DNA of 10,105 nt from Gammaproteobacteria bacterium (GTDB lineage: Bacteria > Pseudomonadota > Gammaproteobacteria > SZUA-229), in the NCBI GenBank assembly GCA_026998145.1, contig JALTRC010000387.1, positions 1 to 10,105 of the forward strand, read 5' to 3'. A program made the translations under genes and the position numbers. Shown in pieces: positions 1 to 7,074 of the stretch; the stretch's first letter is position 1, and each line of letters starts with the position of its first letter. The notes below the pieces were generated by a model. The model worked only from the letters and a program-made list of their open reading frames with translations, made no database searches and was not told where the DNA came from.

Positions 1-803
1 ATATAAAAGATTCCCTGGATTATGCCATTGATATGTTTGGTGCACTTAAACAGCAGGCAGATAAACAATACCGTATTACCCAGCCCCAGCTGGGAATGAA
101 GTATTTTATCAATGCAAACTCGTCACTGATATTTAACTATGGCCGTTATACCCGTGTTCCTGTTTTCTCGGAATTGTTTGGTAACCAGGGTTTATTTCGG
201 GGTAATGAAGAGCTAAAACCGGAAACCGGAATCAATATGGATGCCGGGGTCAATTATAAAGTATTCAGAGCCTATCACTGGCTTCATGATGCCAGTATAT
301 ATGCGGGGCTTTTTTATAATCGTGCAGATGATCTGATTGTGCGTATTTATAATTCACAGGGGATCAGCGTGGCCGATAATGTTTCCAGTGGAAAAATAAC
401 GGGTTTTGAATGGGATATAAAACTCTATCCGTCAAATCACTGGAATATTGTCTTTAACGGCACTTTGATGAACCCGCGAGCTTTCAGCGAAAGGCCCGAT
501 GCCAATAATAAAATCATCCCCGGTCAGTATCGGCAAAGTTATAGCCTGTATGTGGCCTATTTAAAAAGCAGCTGGAAAATATCGGCGCAGCAATCTCTGA
601 ATAAGGATATTTACTGGGATTCCCCCAATGGAAGGCGGGGGGATGATTATTATCTGCTGGATCTTGCGCTAAGCAAGAAATGGCAAAAACATACAATGGC
701 ATTACAGGTGAATAATCTAAGCAATTCATTGTATGCAAATTTTGATCGTGTCTGGGACAGGCCCGGCCGATCATTTTTTTTTAACTATCAATATACATTT
801 TAA
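1..803 (+). CDS. TonB-dependent outer-membrane receptor, C-terminal part (BtuB-like by context)
   Basis: This is the C-terminal part of a TonB-dependent receptor, a 22-strand outer-membrane beta-barrel that imports scarce ligands using energy passed on by TonB. The reading frame is open from base 3, so the gene starts left of the window; the Met at base 33 is internal. About 266 residues are visible, and the plug and TonB box are missing. Seen: the barrel signature 'RYTRVPVFSELFG' followed by 'GNEELKPETG', typical of late strands of this family, alternating aromatic and polar strands, and a C-terminal end in Tyr-Thr-Phe, the terminal aromatic used for barrel assembly. The next gene starts 12 bases downstream, so the two are probably co-transcribed. 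The ligand cannot be read from this part. Nearby BtuCD-like transport genes and a cobalamin adenosyltransferase suggest a corrinoid; a siderophore receptor is the alternative. Confidence 0.88.
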   Translation, partial: IKDSLDYAIDMFGALKQQADKQYRITQPQLGMKYFINANSSLIFNYGRYTRVPVFSELFGNQGLFRGNEELKPETGINMDAGVNYKVFRAYHWLHDASIYAGLFYNRADDLIVRIYNSQGISVADNVSSGKITGFEWDIKLYPSNHWNIVFNGTLMNPRAFSERPDANNKIIPGQYRQSYSLYVAYLKSSWKISAQQSLNKDIYWDSPNGRRGDDYYLLDLALSKKWQKHTMALQVNNLSNSLYANFDRVWDRPGRSFFFNYQYTF

Positions 804-811
804 AGAGGTGA
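804..811 (+). promoter_or_regulatory. Ribosome binding site of the lipoprotein gene
   Basis: AGAGGTG lies directly after the receptor stop codon, about 5 bases before the ATG at 816. It supports that start and translation of the two genes from one mRNA. Confidence 0.6.
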
Positions 812-815
812 TTTA

Positions 816-1964
816 ATGAGTATTAAAAATATACTGGCCATTGTGCTGGCCACTAGCGTTGTAGCCTGTAGTAATGAGGATAATTCTCGTCCGGAAGGTG
901 CTGTTGATGTTGTGGCAGCAACCGTGGCATCAGACTATACCAGTGGTTCCCATGCGGGTATAAAGCGTGAATCGGATGGTACATTTACTGCGCTGAATAA
1001 TTTATTGCCAACTGATTCAGATATTACAGTGGCCGCACATGGTAATTATTTCTATCGCATTGAACGTTATTCCGGTGAAAATATAACCAAATTTTCTTTT
1101 GATGATCCACAAACACCAGTCTGGCAGTTTTCAACAAAAGACAGTGTTGATGATGCGGTTTCCAGCAACCCTCAAACCATTATATTTGCCAGTGAAACCA
1201 AGGCCTATATTCTTCGCTACGGTAAAACCAATGTATGGATAGTGAATCCATCGGCAACCACAGAAGCTGAATTTAAAATTGGTGAGCTGGATTTAAGCGC
1301 CTATGATGATGGTGATGGTAAACCTGAAATGAATAATGGCGTGATTGTCGATGGCAAACTGTTTATTACCATGCAGCGACTTGCGGGTTATTCGCCGGAT
1401 AATACATCCTATGTAGCTGTATTTGATGTGGCAACTGATACGGAAATTGAAACGGGTTATTTTGGTGATAATGTAAAAGGTATTCCTTTGAGTATTCGTA
1501 ATCCTAATTCAAATGTGGTGTATCTGCCGGAAGACAATAGTGTGTATATTAGTGCTATTGGAAGCTATAGTTCGGGAACATTTATTGGTGGCGTAGAAAA
1601 AATTAATGTGACTGACTACACCACAAAACTGGTGCTGGATGATGATAATGCAGGTGTTTCACCCTATGGTAAGATCGCCGGCTTTACGATTAAGTCAGCT
1701 ACCCAGGCATACTTTATTGGCTATGCAGGTTTCACTGATAACACACTTTATCAGTTTAATCCTTCAACAGGTATTGCTTCGGCAACGAATAACACAGCAT
1801 TATTAAACGGGCAGATCTCATCTATTACCCTGGATGAGGATGGTGATCTTTGGGTGAGTGATAGTACCAATGCCAGCCTGCATGTGATTGATACAACAGA
1901 TGGCTCAGAAGTGGCGGTTATAGATACGCAGCTTAATCCAACGAAAGTGGTTTTCCGGGACTAA
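816..1964 (+). CDS. Outer-membrane lipoprotein with YncE-like beta-propeller; BtuG-like candidate
   Basis: A 382-residue exported lipoprotein. The N-terminus has a short hydrophobic signal (residues 4-17) ending in a lipobox, Val-Val-Ala-Cys, with Cys18 as the lipidated residue. Ser at +2 predicts outer-membrane sorting, and an acidic stretch (NEDN) follows. The remainder is beta-rich with repeating units of the YncE/NHL propeller type, such as 'KAYILRYGKTNVWIVNP' (129-145), 'GVIVDGKLFITMQRL' (175-189), 'LYQFNPSTG' (311-319) and 'SITLDEDGDLWVSDS' (336-350), ending in 'LHVIDTTDGSEVAVIDT'. Blade number cannot be fixed by eye. It sits 12 bases after the TonB-dependent receptor and faces corrinoid transport genes. 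In Bacteroides, BtuG is a beta-propeller surface lipoprotein that binds B12 and hands it to BtuB, so a similar capture role is inferred here. No direct homology to BtuG was established. A general receptor-accessory lipoprotein is the alternative. Confidence 0.8.
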   Translation: MSIKNILAIVLATSVVACSNEDNSRPEGAVDVVAATVASDYTSGSHAGIKRESDGTFTALNNLLPTDSDITVAAHGNYFYRIERYSGENITKFSFDDPQTPVWQFSTKDSVDDAVSSNPQTIIFASETKAYILRYGKTNVWIVNPSATTEAEFKIGELDLSAYDDGDGKPEMNNGVIVDGKLFITMQRLAGYSPDNTSYVAVFDVATDTEIETGYFGDNVKGIPLSIRNPNSNVVYLPEDNSVYISAIGSYSSGTFIGGVEKINVTDYTTKLVLDDDNAGVSPYGKIAGFTIKSATQAYFIGYAGFTDNTLYQFNPSTGIASATNNTALLNGQISSITLDEDGDLWVSDSTNASLHVIDTTDGSEVAVIDTQLNPTKVVFRD

Positions 1965-1976
1965 TTCAAATCCTGT

Positions 1977-2010
1977 AAAAGGGCGGCTCTTTGTGAGCTG
2001 CCCTTTTTTT
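1977..2010. terminator. Bidirectional rho-independent terminator between convergent genes
   Basis: GGGCGGCTC (1981-1989) pairs with GAGCTGCCC (1995-2003) around a 5-base loop, with one G-T wobble. Four A precede the stem and seven T follow it, so both strands carry a U-tract after the hairpin. It lies between the lipoprotein stop (1964) and the stop of the ABC ATPase gene (2009-2011), whose last bases fall inside the T-run. Confidence 0.88.
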
Positions 2011-2788
2011 ATGCGGGAATAAAAATCTTTCGGTTTTTAGTCAGTACAAGATCAAAAGGATGTTGATAGACCATTTGAAGCTTATCCTTTGTCAGCGCAT
2101 CTTCTTTTCTGCCGGTGGTAAATTGTCCATTAGCATACAGCATTAAAAAATGGCTACAGAATCTGGCCGCCAGATTAATATCATGGATACACATAATAAC
2201 CAGTTTATTCTGCTGTTTTGCCAGTGACTGAAAATGCTCAAGCAGTTTTATCTGGTAGTGTAAATCCAGTGCGGCCTCCGGTTCATCCAGTAAATTAATT
2301 CCGGTTTGTTGGGCCAGTAAGGTGGCAATGGATAATCGTTGATATTCGCCACCGGAAAGCGTCTGTGTGCTGCGCTTGATTAATGACTGCATATCCACAT
2401 CTTTCAATGCCTGTCTGGTGATTTCAATATCCCTGGCCGACTCCCATTGCAGCCGACGAATATGGGGGTGTCGTCCACATAATGCAGACTCCAGAACAGT
2501 GCTGGGAAAAGTGCTTTGATTATTCTGTAATAAAATACCTAACTGCCTGGCAAGCTGTTTGCGGGTATAGTCTGTTATTTTTTTCTGTTTTACCAATATC
2601 TCACCGGATGTCGGTGAACGCAGGCCAGCGAGAGTGTGTAAGAGGGTGGTTTTTCCTGAACCATTGCGGCCCAGTATTCCCCAGACTTCTCCTGCCTTAA
2701 AAGTCATTTTTAAATCTGTACATATTGGTTTGTCACCGATATGAATATTTAAATCACGGGCTTCAAGTAAAGTGGTTTTACTGTTCAC
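2009..2788 (-). CDS. btuD: ABC transporter ATPase of the FecCD/BtuCD importer family (BtuD-like)
   Basis: A 259-residue cytoplasmic ATPase that powers a vitamin B12 or siderophore type II importer. All motifs are intact: Walker A GRNGSGKTT (40-48), Q-loop Gln88, signature LSGGE (144-148), Walker B INLLDEP with Asp168 and Glu169, and H-loop His202 in 'CIHDINLA'. Length fits the family (about 250-270). The start is a GTG at 2786-2788, overlapping the upstream permease gene by 11 bases, which implies translational coupling; no strong Shine-Dalgarno sequence is visible and the next Met lies past the first strands. The family is shared between B12, haem and ferric siderophore importers. The B12 assignment rests on the cobalamin adenosyltransferase just beyond the permease. 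No periplasmic binding-protein gene is present in this operon. Confidence 0.9.
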   Translation of the reverse strand: MNSKTTLLEARDLNIHIGDKPICTDLKMTFKAGEVWGILGRNGSGKTTLLHTLAGLRSPTSGEILVKQKKITDYTRKQLARQLGILLQNNQSTFPSTVLESALCGRHPHIRRLQWESARDIEITRQALKDVDMQSLIKRSTQTLSGGEYQRLSIATLLAQQTGINLLDEPEAALDLHYQIKLLEHFQSLAKQQNKLVIMCIHDINLAARFCSHFLMLYANGQFTTGRKEDALTKDKLQMVYQHPFDLVLTKNRKIFIPA

Positions 2789-3773
2789 GTTTAAAGCCCA
2801 GGTTTAATAAATATAAAAAGAAAGGCACACCCAGTGCAGCGGTAATAACGCCGACCGGTAGTTGTTGGGGGGCTAAAATACTGCGCGCCAGTGTGTCTGA
2901 AATTAACAGTAAGCTGCCCCCCAGTAATACGCATGCGGGCACCAGTATACGGTGGTCGCTGCCAATCATCAGGCGTAACATGTGGGGCACAATTAAACCA
3001 ATAAAACCAATGCTACCAGCCTGTACCACAGCAAAGGCGGTGAGTGCTGAGGCCAGTAAAAACAATCCGCTGCGCAAGGGTTTGATTTCAACGCCCAGGG
3101 CGCTGGCCTGTAAATCTCCGCGGGATAAAATATTTAAGGAAGGCGCCAGTATAAAACTGATAAAGGTGGCGATCAGCAGAAGATATAAATAATAAATATT
3201 CATATTGCTGTGGTTAATGTCGCCCATTAACCAGAACAGCATGCCTCGCAGTGGCTCATCCGGGGCCGCAGTTAAAATAAAATTAATCGCTGCCGCCCAG
3301 CCTGCGGCCAGTACTACGCCGGTGAGTAACAGGCGATTGGCATTCCAGCTACCGCGACCCTGTGCCAGCACAAACACCAGTAAAATGGAAATCAGTGCGC
3401 CGGAAAAGGCGGCGGTGGAAACCAGTACACTACCCAGTCCAATGCTCATGGCCAGTAAGGCCGCCACGGATGCACCACCGGAAACCCCTAAAATATAGGG
3501 GTCGGCCAGAGGATTGCGTAATAATATTTGCATAAGCAGGCCGGCCAGTGCCAGCATTCCGCCACTGATATAGGCCACCAGTGCACGGGGCAGGCGCAGC
3601 TCAAAAATAATGGTTTGTGTAATATTGGTTTTATCAGTATGGGCTGCGTTATTCAGCAGGCTGTTATAGATTTCCTGCATACTGAAATGAATACTGCCCA
3701 CGGATAATGCCAGCATAAAACTGGCAGCACTGAGCAGGCATAAAAAAATAATCAGAAGCAGGGTTTTTTGCAT
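2778..3773 (-). CDS. btuC: FecCD-family ABC permease (BtuC-like)
   Basis: The inner-membrane subunit of the importer, 331 residues, largely hydrophobic, consistent with the 9-10 helices of the FecCD family. Seen: N-terminal helix (residues 3-24); the family motif 'RNPLADPYILG' (86-96) followed by 'VSGGAS'; 'IGFIGLIVPHMLRL' (255-268), the cytoplasmic coupling region contacting the ATPase; and 'LPVGVITA' near residues 315-322. The start is set at the ATG at 3771-3773, giving the usual family length. The frame is open upstream to an ATG at 3884, but that start would add 37 mostly non-membrane residues and run into the divergent adenosyltransferase gene. A GAGG lies 23 bases before the chosen ATG, too far to be convincing, so the start is not certain. 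The 3' end overlaps the ATPase gene by 11 bases. Confidence 0.9.
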   Translation of the reverse strand: MQKTLLLIIFLCLLSAASFMLALSVGSIHFSMQEIYNSLLNNAAHTDKTNITQTIIFELRLPRALVAYISGGMLALAGLLMQILLRNPLADPYILGVSGGASVAALLAMSIGLGSVLVSTAAFSGALISILLVFVLAQGRGSWNANRLLLTGVVLAAGWAAAINFILTAAPDEPLRGMLFWLMGDINHSNMNIYYLYLLLIATFISFILAPSLNILSRGDLQASALGVEIKPLRSGLFLLASALTAFAVVQAGSIGFIGLIVPHMLRLMIGSDHRILVPACVLLGGSLLLISDTLARSILAPQQLPVGVITAALGVPFFLYLLNLGFKREQ

Positions 3774-3803
3774 TGACCAATGGGATAGAATGATGACCTC
3801 GGC

Positions 3804-3809
3804 ATTATA
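3804..3809 (-). promoter_or_regulatory. Possible -10 element for the permease-ATPase operon
   Basis: Read on the minus strand this is a perfect TATAAT, about 30 bases upstream of the permease ATG. No good -35 hexamer is seen at 16-18 bases, so this is a weak promoter call or an activator-dependent one. The whole divergent spacer (3774-3825) is only 52 bases and has no room for a cobalamin riboswitch. Confidence 0.3.
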
Positions 3810-3825
3810 AAACAGGTAGCGAACA

Positions 3826-4389
3826 ATGGGATACAGATTATCCAAAATATATACCCGCACAGGGGATAAAGGTTCCACCGGCATGGGCGGCGGTGTGCGT
3901 GTTGAAAAGGACAGTGCCCGTGTGGCGGCGATTGGTGATATTGATGAGTTAAACTGTCATATTGGGCTGGTCATCAGCGAAAGCCCCTCGCAGGACATTG
4001 GGGAATTACTGCTGACCATTCAACATGATTTATTTAATCTTGGCTCGGAGCTGGTCATGGATGATCGATCATTGATTAAGGCCGAGCGCATTGAATGGCT
4101 GGAACAAAATCTGGATCGATTAAATGAAGACCTGCCGCCGTTGCTGGAATTTATTTTGCCCGGCGGTGGTAAGGCAGCATCACAATGTCATCTGGCCCGG
4201 GCCATGTGCCGGCGGGCTGAGCGCAGTATTGTGAAGCTGGCTCGTGAAATGGAAGTGGGAGATCAGTTAAAAGCCTATATCAATCGGCTGTCTGATTTAT
4301 TATTTGTGCTCTGCCGGGTGTTGAGTCGTGAGGCGGGGGAGGATGAGGTTTACTGGAAGTCTGAGCGTTTGGCTAAGATGACAAAGTAG
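3826..4389 (+). CDS. pduO: PduO-type ATP:cob(I)alamin adenosyltransferase
   Basis: A 187-residue cytoplasmic enzyme that transfers the 5'-deoxyadenosyl group of ATP to cob(I)alamin, making coenzyme B12. It is a trimeric helical-bundle family unrelated to CobA/BtuR. Seen: N-terminal ATP loop 'YTRTGDKGSTGM' (9-20), 'GDIDELN' (37-43), 'FILPGG' (109-114), 'CRRAER' (128-133) and 'YINRLSDLLF' (151-160), in the family order. Length matches the usual 180-200 residues. The ATG at 3826 gives the classic N-terminus MGYRLSKIYTRTGD and has AGG about 9 bases upstream. The gene is divergent from the permease, with 52 bases between the starts. It is the strongest evidence that the adjacent transporter carries corrinoids. 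It may act in B12 salvage; no de novo cobalamin genes are visible. Confidence 0.93.
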   Translation: MGYRLSKIYTRTGDKGSTGMGGGVRVEKDSARVAAIGDIDELNCHIGLVISESPSQDIGELLLTIQHDLFNLGSELVMDDRSLIKAERIEWLEQNLDRLNEDLPPLLEFILPGGGKAASQCHLARAMCRRAERSIVKLAREMEVGDQLKAYINRLSDLLFVLCRVLSREAGEDEVYWKSERLAKMTK

Positions 4390-4440
4390 TTGTTAGTCAT
4401 GAGTCTTGAGTTATGACCCAGGTCAGCAAGTTAAGCTATC

Positions 4441-4478
4441 AGCTCCCCTCTTTAGCAAAGAGGGGACGGGGGAGATTT
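4441..4478 (-). repeat. C/G-rich hairpin repeat, copy 1
   Basis: On the plus strand CCCCTCTTT (4445-4453) pairs with AAAGAGGGG (4457-4465) around a 3-base loop, a perfect 9-bp stem. A G-rich tail and ATTT follow. Read on the minus strand, it aligns well with copy 2 at 4535-4570 (AAAT, a C-run, then a C5T3-like hairpin), so the two are related elements in inverted orientation. It lies between the adenosyltransferase and mak genes and may help terminate the former, though there is no clean U-tract. Confidence 0.75.
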
Positions 4479-4534
4479 GAAGTCGTTCAAGTTAAAACAC
4501 GGTATTTTTAGAGTGTTCAAAGCTGACAGTTTTT

Positions 4535-4570
4535 AAATCCCCCTCATTCCCCCTTTGAAAAGGGGGAGGT
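4535..4570 (+). repeat. C/G-rich hairpin repeat, copy 2
   Basis: Begins AAATCCCCCTCATT and carries an 8-bp stem TCCCCCTT (4548-4555) / AAGGGGGA (4560-4567) with a TGAA loop. It resembles C/G-rich intergenic repeats that are scattered in many bacterial genomes and yield spurious peptides such as PPPFQRGNEGDLK. It is about 45 bases upstream of the mak start. Confidence 0.75.
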
Positions 4571-4614
4571 TTCCTAAAGTGTCCAAAAGTATTATGAATA
4601 AGGTTTAGATAGCG

Positions 4615-5511
4615 ATGCGTATTGGTATTGATCTGGGTGGCACGAAAATTGAGATTATTGTGCTGGATTCGCAAAATCAAATCATTTTTCGGAAGCGGGT
4701 GGATACGCCGCAGCATAATTATATTGCCATCCTGGATACCATTAAAAAACTGGTTGAAACCACAGAAAATGCCGTGTCTGAAAAATGTTCTATTGGTATA
4801 GGCACACCCGGCTCCCTGTCTCCTGCCAGTGGTTTGCTGCGCAACTCCAATTCCGTGTGTTTAAATCAGCAGCCGTTTAAAGATGATTTACAAAAATATT
4901 TGCAGCGGGAAATTCGTATCAGTAATGATGCCAATTGCTTTGCCCTGTCAGAAGCATCTGATGGTGCGGCAGCTGGTGCGGATGTTGTGTTTGGTGTGAT
5001 TGTGGGTACTGGCACAGGTGCCGGTGTGGTGGTGCATGGAAAAATGTTAAACGGTCCCCATGGTATTGCCGGTGAGTGGGGACATAATCCATTGCCCTGG
5101 CCACAGGATAATGAACGGCCGGGGCCGGATTGTTATTGCGGTAAGCAGGGTTGTATTGAAGCTTTTTTATCCGGCCCTGGGATGGCAGCAGATTATTATT
5201 TATTAAATCAGCAAAAACTGTCAGCGAAAGAAATTGTAGAAAAGGCAGCGCAGGGCGATATAAAAGCCGAGCAGTGTGTGCAGCGATATGAGCATCGTAT
5301 GGCCCGGGCGCTGGCTCATGTGATTAATATTCTGGATCCGGATGTGATTGTGCTGGGTGGTGGCATGTCCAATATTCAGCGGCTGTATCAGAACATACCA
5401 GAACTTTGGCGGGAGTTTGTTTTTTCTGATGTGGTATTAACCCGGCTGGTGCCGCCAGAATATGGCGACTCCAGTGGTGTTAGGGGCGCGGCCTGGTTAT
5501 GGCCGAGGTAA
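4615..5511 (+). CDS. mak: ROK-family fructokinase / manno(fructo)kinase Mak
   Basis: A 298-residue cytoplasmic sugar kinase that uses ATP to phosphorylate free fructose (and, in E. coli, mannose) at C6. ROK motifs are complete: phosphate loop DLGGTK (6-11), catalytic Asp105 in 'SNDAN', GTGTGAGVV (131-139), and the structural zinc site formed by His157 in 'GEWGH' with Cys173, Cys175 and Cys180 in 'CYCGKQGC'. The ADP-binding stretch 'NILDPDVIVLGGGMSN' (238-253) and the C-terminus 'GDSSGVRGAAWLWP' follow. From memory these match E. coli Mak (302 residues) nearly end to end, better than NagK or NanK. The start follows AAGG by 11 bases. No sugar transporter or glycosidase gene is adjacent, so the natural substrate is inferred from family only. 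The last 15 bases overlap the convergent DUF2235 gene. Confidence 0.9.
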   Translation: MRIGIDLGGTKIEIIVLDSQNQIIFRKRVDTPQHNYIAILDTIKKLVETTENAVSEKCSIGIGTPGSLSPASGLLRNSNSVCLNQQPFKDDLQKYLQREIRISNDANCFALSEASDGAAAGADVVFGVIVGTGTGAGVVVHGKMLNGPHGIAGEWGHNPLPWPQDNERPGPDCYCGKQGCIEAFLSGPGMAADYYLLNQQKLSAKEIVEKAAQGDIKAEQCVQRYEHRMARALAHVINILDPDVIVLGGGMSNIQRLYQNIPELWREFVFSDVVLTRLVPPEYGDSSGVRGAAWLWPR

Positions 5512-6960
5512 CGCTTTAACAATGATTTTACGAATCGCTTCTGCACCATGCGTCATTTTGTGATACCAGTAATTACGCCGTTTGTATAAAAGCCAGGCGA
5601 GGAATAAATATAGTGCGGCGGGCACCGTATATTCGGCCATTGTGTGTTTGATGAAATCAATATAAAAACCCGTTGAGGTGATTTCATCCAGCGAGGTTTT
5701 AGTTTCCTGTACAAAAAATATCAGGTAGATGGCAAGAAATAATGACATGCTGATAAAGTGACCGTATATTTTCTTACGTTTGTAAATGGCCTGCTCAATT
5801 ATTTTTCTCTGTTTATCCCATTCCGGATCCTGAATGGTGAGGTGGCTTGCCGGCGAGTTAAGAGCTGACTGGGTAATTTCAAATTCATCAGGCAGATAAA
5901 CCGGTGCATAATTGCCTGTACGTTTTCGCATTCGCTCGAACGTGCTGCAATGGATTTTTATATTGCCTCTTAATTTATTGCTGCATAGCTTTTTAATATT
6001 GCGCGGATGATAACGGTAATAAATGGCCAGACCATCGCGGGAATTATATAAACGTCCGTGAATATTGCTGTCGGCATATACCTGATCGACAATATCTTTT
6101 TTAAATGTCAGCCCGTGATCCTGTGCTCTAAGCATCATCCAGTGCAGGGTGACATTGGCCATTCCCTGCCGTTCATAGCCGCCGCCAACATTGGAATGCA
6201 TGCCCGAAAACCAGACCTGCTCGATACGGGTTTCGGGGGATTCTTTTTCATTCCATACTTTAGGCCAGAAAGCGGTGCGTTCATCATCAATGGCCAACGC
6301 CTGGCAGGCATTTTTAATTTGTGGGAAAAGACCGTAACGATAAAAATTATGTGGCCATTTTACATCCAGAATTTTTTCCAGCCCCATAAAGCACAGGTCG
6401 AGCATACAGAGAGTAAAATTGGTTTTGTCAGTTTCTTTCGGAAAGCCCAGTGCAGAGACCGTATCCCACACGCCCACAAAATGTATATCGATAATACCGT
6501 TGGAGTTTGGATGCTGTGAAAAGGCGGTGGCTCTGTCTGGATCTTTTTTATGATTTTTATAAACCTCAAATGCTTCACTGGTATATTGCTTGAGTTTATC
6601 GTCATTCAGACCTCTGCCTTTTACCAGACCGGTGCAGGCAATAAAGCCGCAAAAAGCCCGGATAGTCGCTGCGCCCCGACTAAATCCAAACAGAAACACT
6701 TTATCGCCTGGCTCATAATGCAGGGCCAGGAAAGTGTACAGGTCCATTACATTCTGTTTAATGCCTACGCCGAAAGCACCGGTAATGGCGCGCCAGTATT
6801 TATTAGTGGATGTGCCTACGCCGTTATCATAAAAGGTGTATTGTGGAATGCGGGTGTCGTGAATCTCGATGGCATTATAGATTTTGTAAACATTGCTATC
6901 GGGCGTGTAACCGCCCTTATTGCCGGTGCCATCGGAACATAAGATAATATTCTTGCTCAT
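5497..6960 (-). CDS. DUF2235 alpha/beta-hydrolase (Tle1-like) with C-terminal membrane anchor
   Basis: A 487-residue protein of the DUF2235 family, which includes the T6SS phospholipase effector Tle1 and many uncharacterised hydrolases. Seen: N-terminal 'CSDGTGN' (8-14), nucleophile elbow GFSRG with Ser94, likely catalytic Asp166 in 'GVWDTV', and likely catalytic His255 in 'FSGMHSNVGGGY'. Two hydrophobic segments follow (about 400-417 and 444-459), separated by a loop of about 26 residues and ended by Arg/Lys-rich sequence, suggesting a hairpin anchor in a membrane. No signal peptide is seen. No VgrG, PAAR or immunity gene is adjacent, so a toxin role is not supported by context. The ATG at 6958-6960 follows a near-perfect Shine-Dalgarno sequence. 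The 3' end overlaps mak by 15 bases with no terminator between them. The substrate is unknown; lipid or ester hydrolysis is inferred from the family. Confidence 0.88.
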   Translation of the reverse strand: MSKNIILCSDGTGNKGGYTPDSNVYKIYNAIEIHDTRIPQYTFYDNGVGTSTNKYWRAITGAFGVGIKQNVMDLYTFLALHYEPGDKVFLFGFSRGAATIRAFCGFIACTGLVKGRGLNDDKLKQYTSEAFEVYKNHKKDPDRATAFSQHPNSNGIIDIHFVGVWDTVSALGFPKETDKTNFTLCMLDLCFMGLEKILDVKWPHNFYRYGLFPQIKNACQALAIDDERTAFWPKVWNEKESPETRIEQVWFSGMHSNVGGGYERQGMANVTLHWMMLRAQDHGLTFKKDIVDQVYADSNIHGRLYNSRDGLAIYYRYHPRNIKKLCSNKLRGNIKIHCSTFERMRKRTGNYAPVYLPDEFEITQSALNSPASHLTIQDPEWDKQRKIIEQAIYKRKKIYGHFISMSLFLAIYLIFFVQETKTSLDEITSTGFYIDFIKHTMAEYTVPAALYLFLAWLLYKRRNYWYHKMTHGAEAIRKIIVKALPRP

Positions 6961-6967
6961 GGCTTCA

Positions 6968-6974
6968 TCTCCTT
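6968..6974 (-). promoter_or_regulatory. Ribosome binding site of the DUF2235 gene
   Basis: Read on the minus strand this is AAGGAGA, ending 7 bases before the ATG. It is one of the strongest Shine-Dalgarno sequences in the window and fixes the start of the 487-residue product. Confidence 0.85.
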
Positions 6975-7003
6975 TGAATCATTTATTGTTTTTCTGTTCC
7001 TCG

Positions 7004-7009
7004 ATTATA
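7004..7009 (-). promoter_or_regulatory. Possible -10 element of the DUF2235 gene
   Basis: A perfect TATAAT on the minus strand, about 44 bases upstream of the start codon, in A/T-rich DNA. No clear -35 hexamer is found at the normal spacing, so confidence is limited. Confidence 0.35.
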
Positions 7010-7074
7010 CCCGTCATAAAGATTTTATACCTCTGTCATATTCTGTCTATATTTCACCGGCAAACTGGCCGCGC

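Noticed and set aside
2725..3498. Plus-strand frames opposite the permease gene (2725-3192 and 3205-3498)
   Set aside because: They are antisense shadows of an intact FecCD permease, with no family motifs and no plausible start signals.
3774..3825. Cobalamin riboswitch in the divergent spacer
   Set aside because: The spacer is 52 bases, far shorter than the riboswitch, and shows no B12-box-like conserved core.
4397..4420. Imperfect palindrome GTCATGAGTCTTGAGTTATGAC after the adenosyltransferase stop, described here only as GTCAT...ATGAC
   Set aside because: The stem is short and interrupted and lacks a T-run, so it is neither a convincing terminator nor a clear operator.
4492..4716. Minus-strand frame of 74 codons
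   Set aside because: It reads through the C/G-rich repeat, giving the typical repeat-derived peptide PPPFQRGNEGDLK, and runs antisense into mak.
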